Positions 1 to 5,238 of a stretch of DNA of 8,246 nucleotides are shown in pieces; position 1 is the first letter of the stretch, and the number at the start of each line of letters is the position of its first letter. Source of the stretch: Planctomycetaceae bacterium (GTDB lineage: Bacteria; Planctomycetota; Planctomycetia; Isosphaerales; Isosphaeraceae); NCBI GenBank assembly GCA_019232645.1, contig JAFANO010000260.1, positions 1-8,246 of the forward strand, written 5' to 3'. The translations under genes and the position numbers were made by a program. The notes beneath the pieces were generated by a model. That model was given only the letters and a program-made list of their open reading frames with translations. It ran no database searches and was not told the DNA's origin.

Positions 1-147
1 CGGGCGATGACCAACGTCGTCGGGGACGTGCTGGGGGCCGTCCTGCTCGATCGCCTCGGTGCGGCCACCGGCCCCGAGGCCGTCGAGGAGGCGGGGATGG
101 GCGGCGGCCACCCGTCCGAGGAGCCTCCGCTGGCGGCCCTCACCTGA
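1..147 (+). CDS. C-terminal end of a dicarboxylate/glutamate:cation symporter (DAACS family), partial
   Basis: Frame 1 is open from the window edge to a TGA at 145-147 and gives 48 residues starting RAMTNVVGDVLGAVLLDRLG. This matches the last transmembrane helix (TM8) of the sodium/proton:dicarboxylate-glutamate symporters, where R-x-M-x-N-V-x-G-D is a hallmark. By family knowledge the Asn and Asp help bind coupling sodium, and the Arg (here the very first codon) contacts the side-chain carboxylate of acidic substrates, so glutamate, aspartate or a C4-dicarboxylate is the likely cargo. The remaining tail is hydrophilic, Gly/Glu/Pro-rich and probably cytoplasmic. Most of the gene lies outside the window, so substrate and start cannot be judged. 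It ends 87 bases before the sigma factor and is probably a separate unit. Confidence 0.75.
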   Translation, partial: RAMTNVVGDVLGAVLLDRLGAATGPEAVEEAGMGGGHPSEEPPLAALT

Positions 148-222
148 TCCGATCGAGCGCTCGTCCCCCGCCAGCGACGTCATCCGATACCGACCGGCAC
201 GCGGCCCGGGGCTCGCCTCCCC

Positions 223-228
223 AGGGAG
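223..228 (+). promoter_or_regulatory. Ribosome binding site of the sigma factor gene
   Basis: AGGGAG lies six bases before the ATG at 235. It fixes the start of the sigma factor and excludes an upstream overlapping frame that begins at 59. I see no convincing -35/-10 pair in the GC-rich gap 148-222, only a short palindrome CGAGCGCTCG at 154-163. Confidence 0.6.
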
Positions 229-234
229 ATCGTC

Positions 235-783
235 ATGTCCGACCCTCGAGACCCGGAGGAGTTCGGCGAATACCGCAACTACCTGATGGCATTGGCCCGG
301 GCGCAGGTCTCGTTCGACCTCCGAGCCCGGATCGACCCCTCGGACCTGGTCCAGGAGACCCTGTGCGAGGCCCTGCGGGATCTCCCCCGTCATCGGGGAC
401 GGAGCCGGGCCGAGATGATGGGCTGGTTCCGCAGCCTCCTCAGGTTCAACCTGATCGACCGCCTCCGCAGGCTCCGGCTGGAGCGGCGGGTCGTGTCCTG
501 CGACGGGGCGCTGGACCGGACCTCTCAGGGCATGAGCGCTTTGATGCTGGCCAGCCAGTCGGCCCCGGAGGCGCGGGCCGCGCGCGAGGAGGACGCCCTC
601 GCGCTGGCCGCGCTGCTCGGACAGCTCTCCCCGCCGCAGGCCGAGGCGATCGTCCTGAAGCATTGTCACGGGATGTCAGTGGCGGAGATCAGCCGCCACA
701 TGAACCGGACCCCCGACGCGGTCGGGGGTCTGCTCCGGCACGGGATGCGGCGGCTCCGCGAACTGATGCCCCGGGAGGTCTGA
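235..783 (+). CDS. ECF-type sigma-70 family RNA polymerase sigma factor
   Basis: The 182-residue protein has the two-domain layout of ECF sigma factors. Region sigma-2 spans about residues 11-80: the core-binding segment contains DPSDLVQETLCEAL (34-47), in place of the more usual DAEDLVQE, and is followed by the W-F-x-S-L-L-x-x-N-L-I-D-R-L-R-R helix of region 2.3/2.4. A variable linker (81-122) leads to sigma-4 at about 123-178, with LSPPQAEAIVLKH and a helix-turn-helix around GMSVAEISRHMNRTPDAVGG that should read the -35 element. No membrane segment or anti-sigma gene is present. The next gene is a membrane Ser/Thr kinase, and planctomycetes commonly pair ECF factors with such kinases, so control by phosphorylation is plausible but inferred. 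The end GGGAGGTCTGA doubles as the ancestral kinase ribosome binding site. Confidence 0.93.
   Translation: MSDPRDPEEFGEYRNYLMALARAQVSFDLRARIDPSDLVQETLCEALRDLPRHRGRSRAEMMGWFRSLLRFNLIDRLRRLRLERRVVSCDGALDRTSQGMSALMLASQSAPEARAAREEDALALAALLGQLSPPQAEAIVLKHCHGMSVAEISRHMNRTPDAVGGLLRHGMRRLRELMPREV
773..778 (+). promoter_or_regulatory. Shine-Dalgarno at the sigma factor 3' end, now separated from the kinase
   Basis: GGGAGG sits inside the last sigma codons, five bases before an ATG (784-786) that directly follows the sigma TGA (781-783). In the present sequence this ATG opens no meaningful frame, because foreign-looking DNA follows. If 787-1305 is removed, the ATG is followed by GGC CCT TAC, the second to fourth codons of the kinase. 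This is therefore probably the original kinase ribosome binding site, now stranded by the insertion. That is inference from the junctions; no uninterrupted allele is available here. Confidence 0.5.
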
Positions 784-796
784 ATGGTGACATCCT

Positions 797-818
797 CCGT
801 CCCCTGAAGGGGAGACGG
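797..818. repeat. Left subterminal hairpin of the putative IS605-like element
   Basis: CCGTCCCC, loop TGAA, GGGG, a two-base bulge AG, then ACGG. It is preceded by GACATCCT and followed by CTTCCGACG, the context often seen around IS200/IS605-type end hairpins. Such hairpins are bound as single-stranded DNA by the TnpA transposase in known elements. The loop is the same TGAA as in the right-end hairpin at 1265-1284. Confidence 0.6.
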
Positions 819-962
819 CTTCCGACGTGGAACTTTCGAGGTCGCGGTTACCAAACGATGCCGACGGTCTGTTGCGACATCCTTTCCCCGCTCAAGGGCG
901 GCGTCACCCCACCCACGGCGACCGAGCATGCCCGGTGGCCAGGGGTTCGTTTGTTCCTTCAA

Positions 963-997
963 GGTTTTACCCCGCCGAGGGATTTCCGGCGAGAACC
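963..997. other. Imperfect stem-loop inside the insertion
   Basis: GGTTT (963-967) can pair with GAACC (993-997), and CGCCG (973-977) with CGGCG (987-991), giving an interrupted hairpin. It lies between the left hairpin and the internal inverted-repeat element. No T-run follows, so it is not a standard terminator. Its role is unknown. Confidence 0.35.
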
Positions 998-1013
998 CGT
1001 TACCTCGAGTTTC

Positions 1014-1156
1014 CGTAACCATTCAGCGGAATTCAGTATCCACAGAGAGGCCCAAAATCTGGACGCCATCAGAGGCAGTCTCTTGGCTGGATGGGCGCTC
1101 CAGGTAAATATCTGGGAAAAATGGGGGAATTTACTGAATTCGGCTGAATAGTTACG
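1014..1156. repeat. 143-bp miniature inverted-repeat element nested in the insertion
   Basis: The arms 1014-1038 and 1132-1156 are inverted copies of each other, matching at 23 of 25 positions; both contain the core GAATTCAG/CTGAATTC. The interior (1039-1131) has no gene. Long near-perfect terminal arms around a short non-coding core are typical of a MITE, or of the two ends of a shrunken transposon. The family is not recognised and no obvious target duplication could be fixed. The arms are less GC-rich than the neighbouring genes, which fits a foreign origin. Confidence 0.6.
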
Positions 1157-1173
1157 AATTTCCAAAGAACCGT

Positions 1174-1211
1174 GTGTCCCGCGACGAGTCCGGAACATCC
1201 GGAGGGGACAC
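1174..1211. other. Two-part stem-loop of unknown role
   Basis: GTGTCCC (1174-1180) pairs with GGGACAC (1205-1211), and within it TCCGG (1189-1193) pairs with CCGGA (1199-1203) around the loop AACAT. The internal loop is asymmetric (eight bases on one side, one on the other), as in structured RNAs or protein-bound single-stranded DNA. It lies between the nested repeat and the right-end hairpin. No known RNA family is recognised. Confidence 0.45.
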
Positions 1212-1254
1212 CAGCAATTGTCTCATTTCTCATGTTTCGTATCAAGAGGAGGAC

Positions 1255-1294
1255 GGCGATTCCCCCGTCGCCTGAAGGCGACGGTCCCCTTGCC
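1255..1294. repeat. Right-end hairpin of the putative IS605-like element
   Basis: A perfect 8-bp stem (CCGTCGCC 1265-1272, loop TGAA, GGCGACGG 1277-1284) is extended by outer pairing of GGCGA (1255-1259) with TTGCC (1290-1294). The order GGCGATTCC, hairpin, TCCCCTTGCC, then CTGATG resembles right ends of IS1341/IS605-type elements. It ends 11 bases before the inferred element terminus at 1305 and 8 bases before the kinase ATG, so its mRNA copy could also shield the kinase start. Confidence 0.6.
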
Positions 1295-1302
1295 GAATTC
1301 TG

Positions 1303-3447
1303 ATGGGCCCTTACGAGACCCGCGAGGCGGACGACCGCGAGACGCTCGTCAACCTCGCCATCTACGACTACCACGCGGCGCTCGACCGCGGCGAGTCGCC
1401 CGCCCCCGCCGAGTGGGCGGCCCTCCACCCCGAGATCGCCCCCGAGCTGGACGCCTACTTCGAGGACCTCGCGCGGCTGGGCCTGCTCCGCCCGCCGATG
1501 CCCGACGACCCCTTGGGCGAGACGACCCCGCTGGGCGGGCCGGGCCCCGAGGGGAACGTCTCCTGCCCGCCGGCCGCCGACCTGCGGCCCGGTGACGTGC
1601 TGGGCGATTACGTCCTCCTGGAGGCGCTCGGCGCGGGGGGCCAGGGGGTCGTGTGGAAGGCCAGGGCCCAGGGCGCACGTGAGATCGTCGTGGCCTTGAA
1701 GACGCTCCGAGAGCCGGCCTCGGGCGACCCGGCCTCGGCCGACCGGCTCCGGGCGGACGCCCGCGCGATCGCCCGGATGAAGCACGAGAACATCATCCAG
1801 ACGTTCTACTTCGGCGAGGATCGCGGGCGCCGCTTCTTCGTCATGGAGCTGATGGAAGGGGGGACGGTCGCCGAGCGGCTCACCTCCTACACGGCCGACC
1901 CGCGCTCGGCGGCCGTGCTCCTGGAGAAGGTGGCCCGGGCGATCCACCACGCCCACACCCGCAACCCGGGCGTGCTGCACCTCGACCTCAAGCCGGGCAA
2001 CATCCTCCTGACCGCCGAGGGCGAGCCCAGGGTGACCGACTTCGGGCTGTCGGTGCGGCTGGAGGCGGTGGGACCCCCGAGTCAGGGACCGGAGTCCGGG
2101 ACTGCGTGGAACCCGGACGGTGTGGACGATCGCTCGGCGACGTTCGAACGGGCCGGAATCGTCGGGACGCTCCCGTACCTGTCGCCCGAGATGGCCGGCG
2201 GCCGCTGGTCGGAGGTCTCGACGGCCTCCGACGTCTACGGCCTCGGTGCCGTCCTCTATGCCATGCTCACCGGCCGGGAGCCGTACCGGGGCCGGGACGC
2301 GGGCGAGACCCTGGCCCTCGTCCTACGGGGCGACTTGACGCCCCCCCGCAGGCTCAACCCGGCGGTCGACCGCGAGTTGGAGGCGGTCTGCCTGAAGTGC
2401 CTCGACCGCGACCCCGGCCGGCGCTACGACTCGGCCTACGCGCTGGCGACCGACCTGCGTCGGTGGCTCGACCGCCGGCCGACCCTTGCCGGCGGCAAGC
2501 CGTCGGCGGCCCGGGAGGCCCGATTCTGGGCGCGTCGGCACCCGCTCAAGCTCGCCTCGGTGGGCATCTTAGCCCTCCTGCTCTGGCTGGTCAGCTTGGC
2601 CGACTCGTTGGCCGAGCTCCGGACGGAGAACGCGCGTGACGCCGAGCGACTGGCGAATCAGGTCGATCGGGAACTCCGCTTGATCCGCGGCGCGATCAGG
2701 ATCCTGGCGATCGACCCGAGGCTCCGAGAGGCCTTCGCCTCGTTCCCAGCCCAGGCCGAGCGGCGGCAACAGGCGATCGAGGAGTTCCTTCGGAAGAGGA
2801 TCGACGACGAGAACCTGTTTGGGATCGCGGGGGGGAACCCATTCGTCAACGTCTACGTCCTGGAGCCCAACGGGGTCCTTCGGGCCGACACGATGGCCGG
2901 GAGCACAACCATCGGCCAGAGCTTCCGGGTCCGCGACTACTACCAGGCCTTCGAAGGAGCCGGGGCCGCCCGGCCGCGGCCGCGGGACGACGTCTACGTC
3001 GCCCGGTCGTGCCGATCGGTCAAGGACCGCCGGTACAAGATCGCGGTCTCGACGCGGATCTGGGGCGACGACGGCGCGCTCCTGGGGATCCTGGTCGCGA
3101 ACTTCCCGATCGGGCCGCGCCTGATCGCCCTGGACATGAGCCAGGAGCCCGACGCCACAGTCCTTTGCCCGATGGACAGGTCCGATCCCGTCCAAGGACT
3201 GTATGATACGCATCCCCCCTGGCCTTACATCCCCGTCCTCGACCGGCGCTATCAGGGCAAGCCGGGGGACTACCCTCCCGACACGTTTGACCCGTCCGGG
3301 CTCCCCGACTTCGTGGGCGACCACGCCGCCGAGGGGCCGTGGGGTGGCCGGCTCGTCGATTACTACCGCGTCGGCGAGACCCACATGATCGTGAAACTGA
3401 CTCGTCGCTGCCCCTGGCCGCTCTCGTGGCTGCCGGATTTCCACTGA
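1303..3447 (+). CDS. Membrane-anchored Ser/Thr protein kinase with Cache-like sensor ectodomain
   Basis: This 714-residue protein has four parts. Residues 1-100 are a leader with the acidic helix style common in planctomycete kinases. The kinase domain covers about 103-391: glycine loop GAGGQG (110-115), ATP-anchoring K133 in VALK, HLDLKPGN with catalytic D228, K230 and N233, DFG (246-248), a long activation loop, GT-x-PYLSPE (288-296) and DVYGLG (310-315). One membrane helix follows at about 415-436. Residues 440-706 resemble a Cache domain (VYVLEPNGVLRADT, IGQSFRVRDYYQAF, GDDGALLGILVANFP), probably outside the cytoplasm and ligand-binding. Two oddities are HLD instead of HRD, and Asp152 where helix C usually carries Glu. 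The likely partner is the upstream sigma factor. There is no Shine-Dalgarno before the ATG, apparently because of the insertion just upstream. Confidence 0.92.
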   Translation: MGPYETREADDRETLVNLAIYDYHAALDRGESPAPAEWAALHPEIAPELDAYFEDLARLGLLRPPMPDDPLGETTPLGGPGPEGNVSCPPAADLRPGDVLGDYVLLEALGAGGQGVVWKARAQGAREIVVALKTLREPASGDPASADRLRADARAIARMKHENIIQTFYFGEDRGRRFFVMELMEGGTVAERLTSYTADPRSAAVLLEKVARAIHHAHTRNPGVLHLDLKPGNILLTAEGEPRVTDFGLSVRLEAVGPPSQGPESGTAWNPDGVDDRSATFERAGIVGTLPYLSPEMAGGRWSEVSTASDVYGLGAVLYAMLTGREPYRGRDAGETLALVLRGDLTPPRRLNPAVDRELEAVCLKCLDRDPGRRYDSAYALATDLRRWLDRRPTLAGGKPSAAREARFWARRHPLKLASVGILALLLWLVSLADSLAELRTENARDAERLANQVDRELRLIRGAIRILAIDPRLREAFASFPAQAERRQQAIEEFLRKRIDDENLFGIAGGNPFVNVYVLEPNGVLRADTMAGSTTIGQSFRVRDYYQAFEGAGAARPRPRDDVYVARSCRSVKDRRYKIAVSTRIWGDDGALLGILVANFPIGPRLIALDMSQEPDATVLCPMDRSDPVQGLYDTHPPWPYIPVLDRRYQGKPGDYPPDTFDPSGLPDFVGDHAAEGPWGGRLVDYYRVGETHMIVKLTRRCPWPLSWLPDFH

Positions 3448-3491
3448 CGAGCCGCGCCCGGAAATCGGTCCCCGATCGGCTGATCCTCCGT

Positions 3492-3508
3492 GGGGCTCGC
3501 GGAGCCCC
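3492..3508. terminator. GC-rich hairpin after the kinase, possible terminator or attenuator
   Basis: GGGGCTC, loop GCG, GAGCCCC forms a perfect 7-bp stem 45 bases after the kinase stop and 32 bases before the next ATG. No T-run follows, so a classical intrinsic terminator is not supported. It could still reduce read-through or stabilise the kinase mRNA 3' end. It marks the boundary between the signalling pair and the membrane protein gene. Confidence 0.4.
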
Positions 3509-3524
3509 GACCGTAGGAATACTC

Positions 3525-3530
3525 AGGAGG
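3525..3530 (+). promoter_or_regulatory. Strong ribosome binding site deciding the FUSC-like gene start
   Basis: A consensus AGGAGG stands nine bases before the ATG at 3540. A second good site, AAGGAG at 3649-3654, stands five bases before another in-frame ATG at 3660. The first favours the 251-residue form, the second a 211-residue form; both might be used. Confidence 0.55.
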
Positions 3531-3539
3531 ACATTCGCC

Positions 3540-4295
3540 ATGTCTGGGATCGCAGTCGCTTCTCTGTGGCTCTTGTACACCTACGCGAGGCTGGAGGCCT
3601 GCATTGGAGAGAGCCGTCGCCCTGCGGGCAGGACCCACCCCGACTTCGAAGGAGCGATGATGCACATCAAGACCTACTGGAAACAATTCACCGCATGGAG
3701 TTCCAGGCAGATTCATGTCACTCCCGACGGGCTGCGGTATGTCGCTAAGCTGTCGGTCGGGACGGCCCTCCTCTGGTGGAGCTTGCGGTTGCTGGGGGAC
3801 ACCAACCCGGTCTGGGCGGTCATCGCGTTCACCCTCGTGGCCGAGCTGGTACCGGCTGTCACGATGATGAACGTGAGGGAGCTACTGACCAACACCATCG
3901 TGGGCGGGGTCGTTGGACTGGCATCCCTGCTCGTCCTGGGGCCAGGCAACTGGACACTGCCGGTGGCGACGAGCGTGGCCGTGCTGTTGTGCGTCTGCAT
4001 TGATCGCCTCCCCAGCGACTGGAAACTCGCCCCCGTGACGACCGCCGTGATCCTGGCCGAGTCGATGCTCGTTCACCAGGAGCGGTTCGGCGTGCACGCG
4101 GCCTTGAAGCGTGCCGCCGAGGTACTCATCGGCGGTTTGCTCGCTGTGGGTCTGTCCTACTTGCTTGCCCGGCTCTTTCCCGCGATCTCGCCGGAATCCA
4201 CCATTCCGGCCGCGGAGCAAGATGGCGCAAGAATGCGTAGGCGGAATTCAGACAGTGTCGTGACCGGATCGATCAGCCACATGGAGTGTGAGTGA
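3540..4295 (+). CDS. FUSC / aromatic acid exporter-like integral membrane protein
   Basis: The 251-residue product has a short N-terminal hydrophobic stretch (IAVASLWLLYTYA, 4-16) and then a FUSC-type membrane block. This includes GLRYVAKLSVGTALLWWSLR (64-83), NPVWAVIAFTLVAELVPAV (89-107), TNTIVGGVVGLASLLVLG (117-134), LPVATSVAVLLCVCI (140-154) and RAAEVLIGGLLAVGLSYLLA (191-210). The pattern of a helix, then P-x-W-A-V-I, then a G-x-x-G-rich helix and a final E-x-x-I-G helix is that of the fusaric-acid-resistance/aromatic-acid-exporter fold. These proteins are thought to export aromatic or other organic acids. It carries only one membrane half and no large cytoplasmic domain, so it is far shorter than full FusC/AaeB pumps. 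The substrate is unknown. The start at 3540 has the best Shine-Dalgarno, but 3660 covers the whole family domain. A hairpin separates it from the kinase. Confidence 0.75.
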   Translation: MSGIAVASLWLLYTYARLEACIGESRRPAGRTHPDFEGAMMHIKTYWKQFTAWSSRQIHVTPDGLRYVAKLSVGTALLWWSLRLLGDTNPVWAVIAFTLVAELVPAVTMMNVRELLTNTIVGGVVGLASLLVLGPGNWTLPVATSVAVLLCVCIDRLPSDWKLAPVTTAVILAESMLVHQERFGVHAALKRAAEVLIGGLLAVGLSYLLARLFPAISPESTIPAAEQDGARMRRRNSDSVVTGSISHMECE

Positions 4296-4413
4296 TGGAG
4301 CTCAAATCAGCCCTGTCGGGGGCCACCGGTGCCGATGCCCTCTGTCTTGCTTCAGACGGAATGGGAAGGACGGCCCGCTCGAGTCAGCTACAATCCCGTG
4401 CGGAGGTCGTCCC

Positions 4414-4536
4414 ATAGCCAAGAAGACTCGCAAGCGATTCACCGCCCAAGAGAAGGTCGCCATCCTGCGGCTCCATCTCCTTGAGCACGTCGCCATCTCG
4501 GACCTGTGTGACCGGTACCCTGACCGGCGCCCATAG
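4414..4536 (+). pseudogene. Decayed transposase fragment (IS3/IS911 OrfA-like N-terminus) with ATA in place of ATG
   Basis: The frame from 4414 reads I-AKKTRKRFTAQEKVAILRLH and continues through LLEHVAISDLCDRY. This is the helix-turn-helix N-terminus of small transposase subunits that usually begin MAKKTR-x-RFT-x-E-x-K. The first codon is ATA, eight bases after GGAGG (4402-4406), so the start codon appears to have been lost by G-to-A change. After DLCDRY the usual GLxPTxFYxWQ segment is replaced by PDRRP and a TAG stop, a sign of a frame-damaging change; normal length is near 100 residues. A -10-like TACAAT lies at 4389-4394. An upstream in-frame ATG at 4288 overlaps the FUSC gene end and is unlikely to be the true start. 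The second transposase subunit is absent. Confidence 0.65.
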
Positions 4537-4672
4537 GAGGTACTGCTCCCAAGGGAAAAGCTCGGGGAGGATGTCCGACCATCCTCCTCGAGCGCGATCC
4601 AAACGCGAAGGAGACACTGCCTGATCAGTTTATCGCCTTGCTGGGAACAAGACAAAGGGTGAAACAGGTTTA

Positions 4673-5024
4673 CTGGACTCTGGCGAAAAGGGATGAAAAA
4701 CGGTCAAAAATGTGTAATTTTTGTCATGTGGGGCGCGGACGACGAACCTGGAGACCCGAACCGAGGGTCGTCGTCCTGAACATCCGATCAATCGAGCCCG
4801 AACCGCCACCCGAGCTCCAGGCGAGTGACTTTCCTTCGTGACGAAGGCCCATCCGACCGAAGTCGAGGGAAGGACTTCCCTTGTGCCTGGGTTGTCGTTA
4901 ATCGCGGAACGTGTCCGCAGCGTGTTTTCACACGCTTGTGCCTGATGTACCTCTGCCAGCAACTCTGGGTGATGTCGGGCTACTGGTAGGATAGATCCGA
5001 GGTCTCATCTTCGCCAGAGTCCAG
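4673..5024. repeat. Distant perfect 14-bp inverted repeat, possible remnant element boundaries
   Basis: CTGGACTCTGGCGA at 4673-4686 is the exact reverse complement of TCGCCAGAGTCCAG at 5011-5024. Each copy is also touched by CAGGTTTA in the same orientation (4665-4672 and 5025-5032). A roughly 350-bp segment framed by inverted 14-mers next to a shared octamer could be a small decayed element, but no transposase or known family can be assigned. Confidence 0.4.
4737..4776. other. Strong stem-loop of unknown role
   Basis: GGACGACGA (4737-4745) pairs perfectly with TCGTCGTCC (4768-4776). After one mismatch, CCT (4747-4749) pairs with AGG (4764-4766), leaving a 14-base loop. No T-run follows, so a classical terminator is unlikely. 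It may be a transposon end structure or a transcribed hairpin; nothing in the sequence decides. Confidence 0.5.
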
Positions 5025-5163
5025 CAGGTTTAGAAATGCGCTTCAGAAGGAGACGCCAGGATCGACGATAGCTCGGGTGGCTCCCTCCAAACGATCGAAA
5101 TCCCACGTAATGTCAATCCAATTTTTCTAGGACACCACACATGCGCGTGGTCTGCTGATTTGA

Positions 5164-5195
5164 AATTATAATATTAAAATATTAATATTATAATT
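5164..5195. repeat. Perfect AT-only palindrome
   Basis: AATTATAATATTAA (5164-5177) and its exact reverse complement TTAATATTATAATT (5182-5195) flank the 4-base loop AATA, with no G or C in 32 bases. In a locus otherwise very GC-rich this is extreme. It could extrude as a cruciform, be a melting or protein-binding site, or act as a bidirectional terminator-like element downstream of the minus-strand dus gene. No function can be assigned from sequence alone. Confidence 0.75.
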
Positions 5196-5210
5196 CACTA
5201 TATCAAATAA

Positions 5211-5238
5211 TGAAATCTCAAATTTGAAATCTCAAATT
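5211..5238. repeat. 14-bp tandem repeat, two exact copies
   Basis: TGAAATCTCAAATT occurs twice head to tail (5211-5224 and 5225-5238), followed by the partial echo CGAGAT. Short A/T-rich units of this GAAATCT/AAATTTG type recur between genes in several bacterial groups, from my general knowledge. The array lies just beside the AT-only palindrome. Confidence 0.75.

Larger units (their letters stand above)
787..1305. mobile_element. Putative non-autonomous IS200/IS605-like insertion between sigma factor and kinase (about 519 bp)
   Basis: This segment has no plausible gene. It begins with GTGACATCCTCC followed by a CCTGAAGG-type hairpin, and ends with GGCGATTCCCCCGTCGCC, a TGAA loop, the mirror stem and TTGCCGAATTCTGATG. 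Both arrangements resemble subterminal hairpins at ends of IS200/IS605/IS1341-type elements, which insert beside a short target sequence without duplicating it. Left flank TCTGAATG and right terminus TTCTGATG are similar, as expected if one is the target and the other the right cleavage site. A second GACATCCT (876-883) again precedes a weak hairpin. No TnpA or TnpB remnant is readable, so if mobile it would depend on enzymes elsewhere. The exact ends are inferred from restoring the flanking genes and could shift by a few bases. Confidence 0.5.

Noticed and set aside
363..1151. 262-residue plus-strand frame running from the sigma gene into the insertion
   Set aside because: It is an alternative frame of the sigma factor that continues through hairpins and the MITE; no domain.
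1069..1980. 303-residue minus-strand open frame
   Set aside because: It overlaps the kinase domain and the insertion; no recognisable domain.
2569..3444. 291-residue minus-strand open frame
   Set aside because: Shadow of the kinase membrane helix and Cache-like region; no ribosome binding site or domain.
4638..4962. Short frames on both strands in the spacer (67 residues plus, 110 residues minus)
   Set aside because: No ribosome binding site, no recognisable family, and they cross stem-loops.
5211..5238. CRISPR-like repeats
   Set aside because: Two adjacent 14-bp units without spacers; no repeat-spacer periodicity and no cas gene in the window.
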